This document shows, piece after piece, positions 24,249 to 34,141 of a DNA stretch of 64,000 bases. The number at the start of each line of letters is the position of its first letter. Position 1 is the stretch's first letter. The translations under genes and the position numbers were made by a program. Below the pieces are notes generated by a model. The model saw only the letters and a program-made list of their open reading frames with translations. It ran no database searches and was not told the DNA's origin. Origin of the DNA: Cinnamomum chago (taxonomy: Eukaryota; Streptophyta; Magnoliopsida; Laurales; Lauraceae); NCBI GenBank assembly GCA_038049695.1, contig CP142461.1, positions 24,001,001 through 24,065,000 of the forward strand, given 5' to 3'.

Positions 24249-24775
24249 TTTACGCCTTACAGGCTAATTCCATAAACACATGGGAGGGACTAGTCGAGGC
24301 CTTTTATAAAAAGTTTTATTCAAAATAGAAAATGGCCTTCATTAGACATTCCCTAAACAACTTCCACCAATTGGAGGGAGAAACCATGTATGAGTACATG
24401 GAATGGTTCAAAGACTCATTGTTGTAATGCCCACATCACGGATTCGAAAAGATCCGGCTAGTCCAAATCCTTTATGAAGGACTGGACTATCCCACCAAGA
24501 CCATGGTGGAGTCTTTCTGCAACGGAGTATTCACTCAAAAGACAGCTGACCAAGCTTGGACATACCTTGAGGAGGTCGCTGAGAACACTCTCCAATGGGA
24601 ACCTATCAGAGAGGATCCCAAAAGACCCATTGTTGTAGAAAGAAGGGGCATGCATAAAGTGGAACCCAAATTCGAGGCCAAGGCCAAGTTGGCCACGCTG
24701 ACAAGGAGATTAGAAGCCCTTGAAATGAACCAAACCTGTCAGCAGACCACCCCAAAGACCCTGGAATCATTAAAG
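24249..24775 (+). pseudogene. Athila gag, middle segment
   Basis: Continues the gag domain (NSINTWEGLVEAFYKKF near 24265 and MVESFCNGVFTQKTADQAW near 24503, then EEVAENTLQWEPIR). The segment ends where the Copia element is inserted at 24776. Confidence 0.8.
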
Positions 24776-25736
24776 TGTTGGATATCGCGATCACTGAGAG
24801 GGGGGGGGGGTGAATCAGTGATCTCTAAAATCAGGTCCAATTTCAACAACAAAAGATCAAATCACACACACGGACAACAGATTTAACGTGGTTCACCAAA
24901 AAGGCTACGTCCACGGTTCAAAGACTTTCCGAACACCGATCCGGAATAGGTCTGAATCTATTTAGTCGCACCAACGACAAAGAGCACCCACCCTTGAGTT
25001 TCAGATAGCACCCACTATCTAGGAAGCACCTACTCCGTTTCCAATATGTCTGCACCAACAGACAGGATCACCAAATCCCCAACACCAAGCACCCACTTGA
25101 TGTCTTACAGAATAAGAGTTTAGTTCTTTCTACAGCCCTTCCCCTCTACAATCTCTCTCTCTCAATCCCTTACAAATTGAATTTTAAGTTATAAACAGAG
25201 AGACACTTATCTATGAACGAATCATCATCTTCATGAGCACATTCTCGTCCACACTTGCTGTAGAAACCTGCAACACAGCAATCCCAGCAGCACCTTCTTC
25301 TCACAATCACTCTTCTCTCTAAATCTCTCTTGAAAAACTCTCCTCACCTTTGTTTGATAGAAGAGATACTTCCCCCACACCCTTTCACGAGTCTAATCTC
25401 CTCTTAAATAAGATTAGGTCATCTTAAACATAGATTTCCATCAAAGAAATACGAAATCGTGAAGATCCTAAAAATTCTCCGCTCACGCGCTCGAGCGCAC
25501 CTACACGCGCTCGAGCGCGCGAGACTGCTGTCTCGACTTTGTTCGAATCCGACTGTGCGCGCTCGAGCGCGTGCTGCTGTTTGGAAATTACATAGTCGCG
25601 CTCTAGCTCGTGAAACCTCTGTCTCCATGGCCTCTGACTTGTTTGCAATGCTTGTGACAATGTGTTGACAATAATTCGAACGCATAATCATTTTTAACTC
25701 TTCATTAATTGTCTCGAAGAATCTCAAATTCCAACA
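24776..25736 (-). mobile_element. Copia 3' LTR
   Basis: 961 bp, TGTTGG to CCAACA on either strand. It carries an array of CGCGCTCGAGCGCG words at about 25484-25575. The AT-rich phrase CTTATTTAAGAGG lies downstream in sense and is a weak TATA candidate. Confidence 0.92.
25484..25575. repeat. Palindromic-word array (CGCGCTCGAGCGCG) in Copia 3' LTR
   Basis: Three XhoI-core palindromes in 90 bp. The matching array in the other LTR (31597-31700) has a 13 bp length difference beside the third word although the LTRs are otherwise about 99% alike. Confidence 0.88.
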
Positions 25737-25750
25737 ATCTCCCCCTTTGG
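25737..25750 (-). promoter_or_regulatory. Copia polypurine tract
   Basis: The minus strand reads CCAAAGGGGGAGAT directly before the 3' LTR, the start site for plus-strand DNA synthesis in this group. Confidence 0.85.
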
Positions 25751-25984
25751 AATTGTTGGCAACACTTGGAACATGCATGGAACATGCATGCTGAGCTTCT
25801 ACTTGGAGCATGCTGAACTTCTGAAGTGTCTTCATTACAGACCTTCAATAATCCATACCAAGGTCTCCCCCTGTCTTCATGCTTTCAATGACCACACTGT
25901 CTCCCCCTTTGACAACAAATCCAAAGGGACTGTGGAAGGAGCAAAAACAAATTGAAAATTTGCTCCCCCTTGCGCGAAGGTCTT

Positions 25985-27532
25985 CTAAGTCTTGGGAGAG
26001 TGAGTAACTCCCAATTTCTTACGAAGATACTCGAAGACTTCCTTTGGTAGAGGCTTTGTGAAGATATTAGCTACTTGTTCAGTGGTTGGAACATAATCCA
26101 ACTTTACCTCTCCAGCAGCAACCTTTTCTTTGAGAAAGTGATAGCGGATTGCAACATGCTTCGTTCGAGAGTGCTGAACAGGATTCTTAGAGATGTGAAT
26201 TGCACTCGTGTTATCACATAGGATCGGCGTAGGATCAGTTGTTTGAACTCCTAGATCAGAGAGCATTTGCCGCATCCACAGCACTTGCGTACAACAAGTT
26301 GCCGCTGCAATATATTCCGCTTCCGCTGTCGAAAGGGATACTGAATCTTGCTTCTTACTGTGCCATGCCACCAACCTTTCACCAAGATAGAATGCGCCAC
26401 CGCTTGTACTCTTGCGATCATCTATACATCCAGCCCAATCGGCGTCAGAGTATGCAACAAGAGTGAAGGATTTGCCTTTGGGATACCAGATACCAAGCTC
26501 CATAGTACCTTTCAGATATCGAAAGATCCTTTTTACTGCTGTAAGATGTGTTTCAGTTGGGGATGCTTGAAATCGAGCCACCATACATACTGCTTGTAGA
26601 AGATCCGGTCTCGTAGCAGTCAAGTAGAGCAAGCTTCCTATCATAGATCGATAGGTGGTGTGATCAACAGACGAACCATTATCATCTTTGCTTAGCTTTG
26701 TGTTTGTTGACATTGGTGTGCTCACTGGCTTGCTGTCTTCCATGTTAAAACGCTTCAGCATTTCCTTGATGTACTTCATCTGTGATATGAAGATACCGTG
26801 ATTCAGCTGCTGAACTTGCAAACCAAGAAAGAACTTCAGTTCTCCAAGCATTGACATCTCAAATTCTTTCTTCATCTCTTCAGCAAAATTCCTGCACAAT
26901 TCTTCATCATTTCCGCCAAAGATTATGTCATCGACATAAACGATAACAACCAGCTGTTTGCTTAACTCTGTTTTGACATAAAGATTGCTATCAACCAGTC
27001 CTTTTCCAAAACCGATCTTGCGGAGATAGAGGTCTAGTCTTGCATACCACGCCCTTGGCGCTTGCTTCAGTCCATAAAGAGCTTTGTTCAGCTTGTACAC
27101 TAGGTCTGAATTTTTGCTAATGAGAAAACCATCAGGTTGCTCAATGTATACCTCTTCTTCCAGTAATCCATTCAAGAAAGCTGACTTTACATCCATCTGA
27201 AAAACCTTGAAGGTTTTGTATGCAGCCAATGCAAGAAACATACGAATGGCTTCCAGACGAGCCACCGGTGCAAAGGTCTCTTCAAAATCTATGCCTTCAA
27301 CTTGAGCATAGCCTTTACAAACCAACCTTGCTTTGTTTCTTATGACCTGACCATCTTCATTCAACTTATTCCGAAAGACCCATTTAGTACCAATAACATT
27401 CTTATCAGTAGGTCTAGGAACTAGTTCCCATGTGGAGTTCTTCTCTATTTGCTCCAACTCCTCATGCATAGCTTTCAACCAACTTTCATCGAGACTGGCT
27501 TCAGCCACAGTCTTGGGTTCAATGGTGGACAC
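25985..27532 (-). CDS. Copia reverse transcriptase and RNase H part
   Basis: A 515-codon open stretch. It starts in the RVT_2 domain ([23 protein letters not shown]), has the catalytic YVDDIIFG box near residue 200, then the Copia RNase H with [16 protein letters not shown] and CDNTSAIH, and ends with [11 protein letters not shown]. These are the regions that copy the element RNA into DNA and remove the RNA strand. It is part of the minus-strand Copia polyprotein, and upstream integrase sequence lies to the right. Fossil element part, apparently recent. Confidence 0.9.
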   Translation of the reverse strand: MSTIEPKTVAEASLDESWLKAMHEELEQIEKNSTWELVPRPTDKNVIGTKWVFRNKLNEDGQVIRNKARLVCKGYAQVEGIDFEETFAPVARLEAIRMFLALAAYKTFKVFQMDVKSAFLNGLLEEEVYIEQPDGFLISKNSDLVYKLNKALYGLKQAPRAWYARLDLYLRKIGFGKGLVDSNLYVKTELSKQLVVIVYVDDIIFGGNDEELCRNFAEEMKKEFEMSMLGELKFFLGLQVQQLNHGIFISQMKYIKEMLKRFNMEDSKPVSTPMSTNTKLSKDDNGSSVDHTTYRSMIGSLLYLTATRPDLLQAVCMVARFQASPTETHLTAVKRIFRYLKGTMELGIWYPKGKSFTLVAYSDADWAGCIDDRKSTSGGAFYLGERLVAWHSKKQDSVSLSTAEAEYIAAATCCTQVLWMRQMLSDLGVQTTDPTPILCDNTSAIHISKNPVQHSRTKHVAIRYHFLKEKVAAGEVKLDYVPTTEQVANIFTKPLPKEVFEYLRKKLGVTHSPKT

Positions 27533-27694
27533 AAGTGAGTAATTGCTAACTACACTTTGTCTAGTTTGAACACCGGCCTGAGGATCTCCAATGATTTGAT
27601 CCTTAGGGTGGTGCTCTACCCAAGTCCTATGTTTAGTAGGAGAGGTGACTTCTGAACTATCCCTTGATGTATTGGATTCAGACCTTTCATTCTC

Positions 27695-28780
27695 TTATTC
27701 AGAGAGATTTTCATAAATTGTGCTTCCTTCACTAGACATAGGCATGGATTCATGATGTTCATTAATTCTAACATCAGCACTTTCTATGATCTTTCTGGTC
27801 CTTTTGTTAAGACACCGGTAAGCCTTACTAGAGGAGGAGTAACCCAGAAATATACCTTCATCAGCTCTTTCCTCGAATTTTCCTGGATTTTGTTCGAGCC
27901 GCTTGATATAACACTTGCTACCGAAGACTCTGAAGTGCTTGACTGTTGCTTTTCTTCCAAACCATAGCTCATAGGGAGTTTTGTCTTCATGTGGCCTGAT
28001 CAAGCATCGATTCTGAATGTATACAGCCGTATGAATTGCTTCCTTCCAGTATTTATTAGCCAATTTGCTCTCAACCAGCATAGTGCGTGCCATCTCCTGC
28101 ACGGTGCGGTTCTTGCGTTCAACAACTCCATTCTGCTGTGGAGTTCTAGGGGCTGAGTATTTCCGTTGAATGCCATGATGCTCATAGAACTTGGTAAATT
28201 CTTCAGATGTGAATTCGCCTCCACGATCAGACCTTAGCGTCTTGATTCGCTTCCCTAGCATGTTCTCAACCTGTGCTTTAAACACTTTGAACCGATCAAG
28301 TGCTTGATGTTTATGCTTAAGAAACAATACCCATGTCATACGAGTATAATCATCAATGCATAACATGAAATACTTATCTCCATTGGTGCTTCGAGTTCGC
28401 ATAGGACCACAGAGATCAGTGTGCACTAGCTCAAGAGGTTTCTTTGAATGATGCTCCTTTGACTTGAACATTACCCTCGTTTGCTTTCCCTTTTGACAGG
28501 AATCACAAATGGGGTTGGAAGGCTTTTCAACTGTAGACATACCTCTTACAGCCTTTGATTTGCAAATTTTTGACATGTTATCAAAACTTAGATGTCCTAG
28601 GCGTTTGTGCCACAACCAACTTTCCTCTGTCCGACTTATTAAGCAAGTCTTTTCAGCTCCATCTGACAATGTATAGAGATTCCCAGCAGTCCTAGATCCA
28701 GTAGCCACTGTTTTGCCGTTGCTACACTTCTTGATAACAAACCCATTCTTTGTGAAGGCAACTTTCGTGGCCCTTGTCAC
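27695..28780 (-). CDS. Copia integrase part
   Basis: A 361-codon stretch with the GAG-pre-integrase HHCC region (WHKRLGHLSFDNM, then CDSCQKGKQ) and the integrase catalytic core: the first aspartate in VHTDLCGPM, the second in TLRSDRGGEFTS and the glutamate in TPQQNGVVERKNRTV. It joins the DNA copy to the host chromosome. Its neighbours are the gag-protease part to the right and RT to the left. Part of a fossil element. Confidence 0.9.
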   Translation of the reverse strand: MTRATKVAFTKNGFVIKKCSNGKTVATGSRTAGNLYTLSDGAEKTCLISRTEESWLWHKRLGHLSFDNMSKICKSKAVRGMSTVEKPSNPICDSCQKGKQTRVMFKSKEHHSKKPLELVHTDLCGPMRTRSTNGDKYFMLCIDDYTRMTWVLFLKHKHQALDRFKVFKAQVENMLGKRIKTLRSDRGGEFTSEEFTKFYEHHGIQRKYSAPRTPQQNGVVERKNRTVQEMARTMLVESKLANKYWKEAIHTAVYIQNRCLIRPHEDKTPYELWFGRKATVKHFRVFGSKCYIKRLEQNPGKFEERADEGIFLGYSSSSKAYRCLNKRTRKIIESADVRINEHHESMPMSSEGSTIYENLSE

Positions 28781-30839
28781 AGATCTGGCTCACACTTAGC
28801 AAGTTGTGTCTCAGTCCAGACACATATAAGACTTCTTCTGATTTGATCTTGTTTGCCATTAGCTGAACAACACCTTTTCCGCAGATCTTGGCACCATCAT
28901 TGTTACCAAACTTCACTGATCCGCCTTCATAGTGCTGTAATTTGATGAATTTATCTTTATCACCTGTCATATGGCTTGAACAGCCACTATCAAGGACCCA
29001 TGGTGCTGCCTTCTTTTGTGCATTGAATGCCATTTGCACAATGAGCGATTCCTTGGTATTTTCTGCACTTTTCTTTGCCCTCCAAGCCTTGACTAACTTG
29101 GGTTTCTTTTCAACCTGAAATTGGTTAGTAATAGGCAATCTACAATCCCTAGCCAAGTGTCCATAATTATAACACTTATGGCACTCAATTTTGTGGCCGT
29201 TTAGGATTGAAAAAGGGTTCCTAGTCACTAAAGGACTGTTTCTCACATATAATCTACAATCAGTTCTTTTATGACCATATCTATTACAATGAAAGCAATA
29301 ACCGTAGAATCTGAACATCCTTCCTTTCTTAGGTGGCTGATTAAACTCCACAAACCTTTTCTTATTTACCATCTCAATACTAGGCTGAATTTGAAGCTTT
29401 GTGGCCTTGAGAGGTATAGCACTTTGTTTCATAGACAAAGAAGGTGTAGCCTTAGAGGATTCTCCGATCTCAAATCCAATACCAAATTTATTGTGGAAGG
29501 GCTTTTGAACTTTCAGAATTTCATTGAGTTTCATTGTCCCTTCAATCGCTTGGAGCGCTTTGAGTTTTTGTCTACTTTCCAAGTTTTCAGCCTTTGCTCT
29601 AGCGATTTCAGTTTCAAGTTTCATAGCCTCTTCCTTTTTGATACTTATTTGATTTTCAAGGACTTCCACCATTCTTTTATATTCTTCAACTTGAGTTTTC
29701 AAAGCAATAACTGAACTTTCAGATTCATGGAGAAGTTTCAGATTTTTCTTACTTGTTTTACGCTCCATGCTAAGCTCCTCAAGTGCAGCAATGAGTTCTT
29801 CTTCAAGATTGACCTCGGCCTCCTCTTCTTCTTCCAGCTCTTGCTCCTCTTCTTCTTCAACAGTAACCATGAAGAGAGCTTCAGTTGATTCATCATCGTT
29901 TGAAGTTTCAGATGTGCTGTCATCTTGTTGGCTTATAAAGGTTTGTGCTTTGCCCCCTTTTCTGAAATTTTTCTTCCTTTTACTCTTATCAGTATAAGAG
30001 TCATTATCATTGTCTTCTTTCAGCGGACACTTGGCAGCAAAATGGCCAACACCTCCACAATTGAAGCATTTAAAGGGTAGCTTCCCTTTGTACTTTCCAT
30101 TGCTTCCTTTCTTCAGCTTTCTAACAAATTGAGCCTCAAGCTCATCATCTTCAGTATCAACCTCATGACCAGTAATTTCTTTCCCTTTCTTCTGAGCTTT
30201 GAAGGCCGCTTCTCTATCAGATGATGATGTCTTGCCTATGCGCATCTCGTAGGCAGTGAGTGTACCATGCAATTCATCCATGGTGAAGGCATTCAGATCC
30301 TTAGCTTCTTCAATGGCAGAGACTTTGGAATCAAACCGGGAAAGAAGAGATCTTAGAACCTTTTTGACGATGACTGGTTCCTTAATTTCCTCCCCTAGTC
30401 CACGAATGTCATTCGTGACTTCATTCACTCGTTGCAAGTAAGAATCAATATTCTCGCTTTCCTCCATGCGAAGAGACTCGAATTGAGAGCGATGGGTTTG
30501 CAACTTTGCTTCTTTAATCTTCTCATCACCTTCATGAATGCTTTGCAACTTGTCCCATATTTCCTTGGCTGTTTTGCATGCAATAACTTTGACCAGCTCG
30601 CTGTCCACAAGACCACTAAAGAGTGCATTCTGCGCCTTGGAGTCGTTGTCTGCTAACTTCTTCGTTGCAGTATCAGTGGGTACGATGGCAGCATTGTAAC
30701 CGACTCTGACAGCCTCCCAGACATCATAGCCAAGTGATTTAATGAAGGCCTGCATTCTGATCTTCCAGAAGGAGTAATTAGAGCCATCAAACAAAGGTGC
30801 TTTCATATTCCCTGTATTAGATGCCATGTGATTTGACAA
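28781..30839 (-). CDS. Copia gag and protease part with three zinc knuckles
   Basis: The start ATG is at 30839. Residues 12-215 form the Copia gag domain (APLFDGSNYSFWKIRMQAF). A CCHC zinc knuckle is at 258-271 (CFNCGGVGHFAAKC). A glutamate-rich stretch (328-350) leads into a predicted coiled coil (about 340-435). Two more CCHC knuckles follow at 515-528 and 553-566. The aspartic protease motif WVLDSGCSSHMTG is near residue 617. The usual Copia gag has one knuckle, so the acidic coiled-coil insert and the two extra knuckles make this gag unusually long. Fossil element part. Confidence 0.88.
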
Positions 30840-30879
30840 TAGATCACCCTCAGCGTGTTAAGCTTATCAAGGGAGCCGG

Positions 30880-30891
30880 GCTCTGATACCA
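30880..30891 (-). promoter_or_regulatory. Copia primer-binding site, initiator tRNA-Met
   Basis: The minus strand reads TGGTATCAGAGC, the standard primer site of plant Copia elements, two bases after the 5' LTR. Confidence 0.93.
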
Positions 30892-30893
30892 AT

Positions 30894-31865
30894 TGTTGGA
30901 TATCGCGATCACTGAGAGGGGGGGGGTGAATCAGTGATCTCTAAAATCAGGTCCAATTTCAACAACAAAAGATCAAATCACACACACGGACAACGGATTT
31001 AACGTGGTTCACCAAAAAGGCTACGTCCACGGTTCAAAGACTTTCCGAACACCGATCCAGAATAGGTCTGAATCTATTTAGTCGCACCAACGACAAAGAG
31101 CACCCACCCTTGAGTTTCAGATAGCACCCACTATCTAGGAAGCACCTACTCCCTTTCCAATATGTCTGCACCAACAGACAGGATCACCAAATCCCCAACA
31201 CCAAGCACCCACTTGATGTTTTACAGAATAAGAGTTTAGTTCTTTCTACAGCCCTTCCCCTCTACAATCTCTCTCTCTCAATCCCTTACAAATTGAATTT
31301 TAAGTTATAAACAGAGAGACACTTATCTATGAACGAATCATCATCTTCATGAGCACATTCTCGTCCACACTTGCTGTAGAAACCTACAACACAGCAATCC
31401 CAGCAGCACCTTCTTCTCACAATCACTCTTCTCTCTAAATCTCTCTTGAAAAACTCTCCTCACCTTTGTTTGATAGAAAAGATACTTCCCCCACACCCTT
31501 CCACGAGTCTAATCTCCTCTTAAATAAGATTAGGTCATCTTAAACATAGATTTCCATCAAAGAAATACGAAATCGTGAAGATCCTAAAAATTCTCCGCTC
31601 ACGCGCTCGAGCGCACCTACACGCGCTCGAGCGCGCGAGACTGCTGTCTCGACTTTGTTCGAATCCGACTGTGCGCGCTCGAGCGCGCGAGGCTGCTGTC
31701 TGCTGCTGTTTGGAAATTGCATAGTCGCGCTCTAGCTCGTGAAACCTCTGTCTCCATGGCCTCTGACTTGTTTGCAATGCTTGTGACAATGTGTTGACAA
31801 TAATTCCAACGCATAATCATTTTTAACTCTTCATTAATTGTCTCGAAGAATCTCAAATTCCAACA
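30894..31865 (-). mobile_element. Copia 5' LTR
   Basis: 972 bp, TGTTGG to CCAACA. It is nearly identical to 24776-25736. Differences are a handful of substitutions, the poly-G run length and a 13 bp difference at the palindrome array. Confidence 0.92.
31597..31700. repeat. Palindromic-word array (CGCGCTCGAGCGCG) in Copia 5' LTR
   Basis: The same three CTCGAG-core words as in the 3' LTR. After the third word this copy has an extra CGAGGCTGCTGTC that duplicates the phrase following the second word, a recent small duplication inside the array. Confidence 0.88.
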
Positions 31866-31870
31866 TAAAG

Positions 31871-32930
31871 ATGAGCCAAGCAGTCAGTGACCCAACTACC
31901 CCACCTTACACCAATTGTGGAGATTTTACCCATCTTGGATCCCAATGTAGAGCATTCTTTGGTCAAAGTCAAAGTGAGAGTATGGAGGAGGCGAGTGCAC
32001 TTTACCAGAATACTAGATATGAGCGGCCGAGGTATGATCCGTATTCTAATACATACAATCCTGGTTGAAAGGATAATCCTAATTTTTCATGGACCAAAGG
32101 ACAACACCAAGGAAACCCTTCTCAGCCAATGGCCAAGCATATGCCACCTCCAGGATACCAAAAGCCTCAAGTACCCCAAGTGTCACAGGGACCACCCATG
32201 GTCCAAGGTTATCAGAATCTTAATTCCCAAAATCAGCAAATAAGTTCTCTAGAGGACACAATGAAAATGTTGGCCCAAAATACCCTCCAATTCCAGCAAA
32301 GCACTACTCAGAATTTGAATGCCAATACCCAGTCCATTACCAAGTTGGAATACACTGTCAGCCAGTTGGCCAGGTCAATAGCTCAAAGAGACAAGGGTAC
32401 CTTTCCAAGTCAGCTCGAAGCCAACCCCAAATGTCGAACTTCAACGGGCCAATTTGTTGTCCTTGATGACAAGGGCAAAGTCCATGAGCAAGTCAATGCA
32501 GTGCATGCAATTACCGCCCGTAGAATGGCTGCAAAGGAGGTTGACAAACCAGAAGAGGACCCTAGGCAATCTGAATGGACTCGAGTGAGGAGGGAACATG
32601 TAGTTTTGGAAAAAGAACTTGAGGAACCAAAGAAGGACCCAGAGCCTACTAAGGAACCTGAGAAACCAATAGGAGCTGCCTCACCGAGTGAGCCCCCACC
32701 TAAAACCTTTGTTCCCAAGGCCCCATATCCTCAGAGGCTAGGTCAAATGAAAAATAATGTCCAGCTGGATAAAATCCTTGAAGTGTTCAAGCAAGTGAGA
32801 ATTAACATCCCACTGTTAGAAGCCATCCAACAGATCCCGACTTATGCCAAAGTCCTTAAAGATTTATGCACATTTAAGAGAGCAATCAATGTACCCAAAA
32901 AGGCCTTTTTAGCCCAGCAATGCAGTTCCA
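31871..32930 (+). pseudogene. Athila gag, 3' segment
   Basis: Contains a zinc-knuckle-like CGDFTHLGSQC, a proline- and glutamine-rich linker (MAKHMPPPGYQKPQ), a heptad-like segment from 32250 and the FVPKAPYPQRL and VRINIPLLEAIQQIP phrases that precede the protease in Athila-type elements. It follows the Copia insertion and leads into the protease region. Fossil. Confidence 0.78.
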
Positions 32931-34136
32931 TCATTACCACTTCAACCCCAATCAAATACAAGGACCCTGGGTGTCCTATAATTTCTTGTCAAATAGGGGA
33001 TCATCACATAGAACAAGCAAGGACTTGGGTGCGAGTGTCAATCTGCTCCCTTATTCGATATATGAAGAGTTAGGTTTGGGGGAGCTGAAACCGACAAAGG
33101 TGACCTTACAACTAGCTGATGCTTCAGTTAGGTACCCCAAAGGTGTTGTTGAGGATGTTTCGAACACGGTAGGTGAGTTTGTTTTCCCGGTAGACTTTGT
33201 AGTCCTTGATACCCGACCACCAATCGAAAATATCGTGAAGATCCTGGTAATTTTAGGGAGACCATTCCTTGCCACTTCCAATGCCCTGATTAATTGTCGA
33301 AATGGTGTGATGCACCTATCGTTTGGGAATATGACAGTCCAGATAAACATTTTCAATGTTGGCAAGCAGCCCAGAGATGAGAGTGATTATTGTGAGGTGA
33401 GTTACCTAGAAGAGCTTATTGAGAGTGTAGGATCACAGTTAGTTTGTGAGGACCCACTAGAGGCATGTCTTGCATATTTTGGAGGTAACATTGATGTTGA
33501 GGAAAGCATTAAAGAAGTAAATGCGTTACTGGATTCTACCCCTCCTTTTGAGAGGAGTCAATGGCAACCCAAGCCAGAGATCTTGACCCCATCGACTGCC
33601 CCACCTATTCCATCAATTGAAGAACCGCCCAAGCTCGACCTAAAACCACTACCTGACACCCTCAAGTATGTGTTTTTGGGCCCAGCTAAGACACTCCCCG
33701 TCATTACAGCCTCGGACCTGGAAGAAGTCCAGGAACAACAATTAATTGAAATCCTGAAGGATCACAAAGAGGCTATAGGTTGGACAATTGCAGATATAAA
33801 AGGAATAAGCCCATCTGTGGTTCAACATCGGATCCATTTGGAAGAAAATGCAAAAAATTCCAGAGAACCACAGAGGCGTCTTAGTCCATCAATGAAGGAT
33901 GTCGTAAGAGTGGAGGTTCTGAAACCGTTGGATTCAAGTATCATTTACCCTATTTCGGACAGCTCATGGGTGAGCCCAGTCCATGTTGTGCCAAAAAAGA
34001 TCGGGATAACTGTTGTGAAGAATGAGGGGAATGAATTAGTGCCCACAAGGATCCAGACGAGCTGGCGAGTGTGCATTGACTATAGAAAGTTGAACTCGGC
34101 TACCCATAAAGACCATTTTCCCCTCCCATTTATGGA
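32931..34136 (+). pseudogene. Athila protease and start of reverse transcriptase
   Basis: The aspartic protease motif DLGASVNLLPYSIYEELGLG lies near 33020-33080, followed by ILVILGRPFLATSNALINC. From about 33690 the RT N-terminal part follows: the SSWVSPVHVVPKK and CIDYRKLNSATHKDHFPLPF phrases. The stretch ends inside the RT finger/palm region where solo LTR F is inserted (34142). Confidence 0.82.
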
Positions 34137-34141
34137 CCAGA

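Larger units (their letters stand above)
24776..31865 (-). mobile_element. Ty1/Copia element, SIRE-like, young
   Basis: 7.1 kb with both LTRs, primer site, gag, protease, integrase, RT, RNase H and polypurine tract in Copia order on the minus strand. The 5 bp duplication TAAAG flanks it (24771-24775, 31866-31870) inside Athila gag. LTRs differ by about nine substitutions in 960 bp by eye, plus a 13 bp and a 2 bp length difference. At an assumed 1.3e-8 substitutions per site per year that is about 0.3-0.4 million years. The RT phrase [16 protein letters not shown] fits the SIRE group. It is near-complete, with about two breaks in its coding region. Confidence 0.93.
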
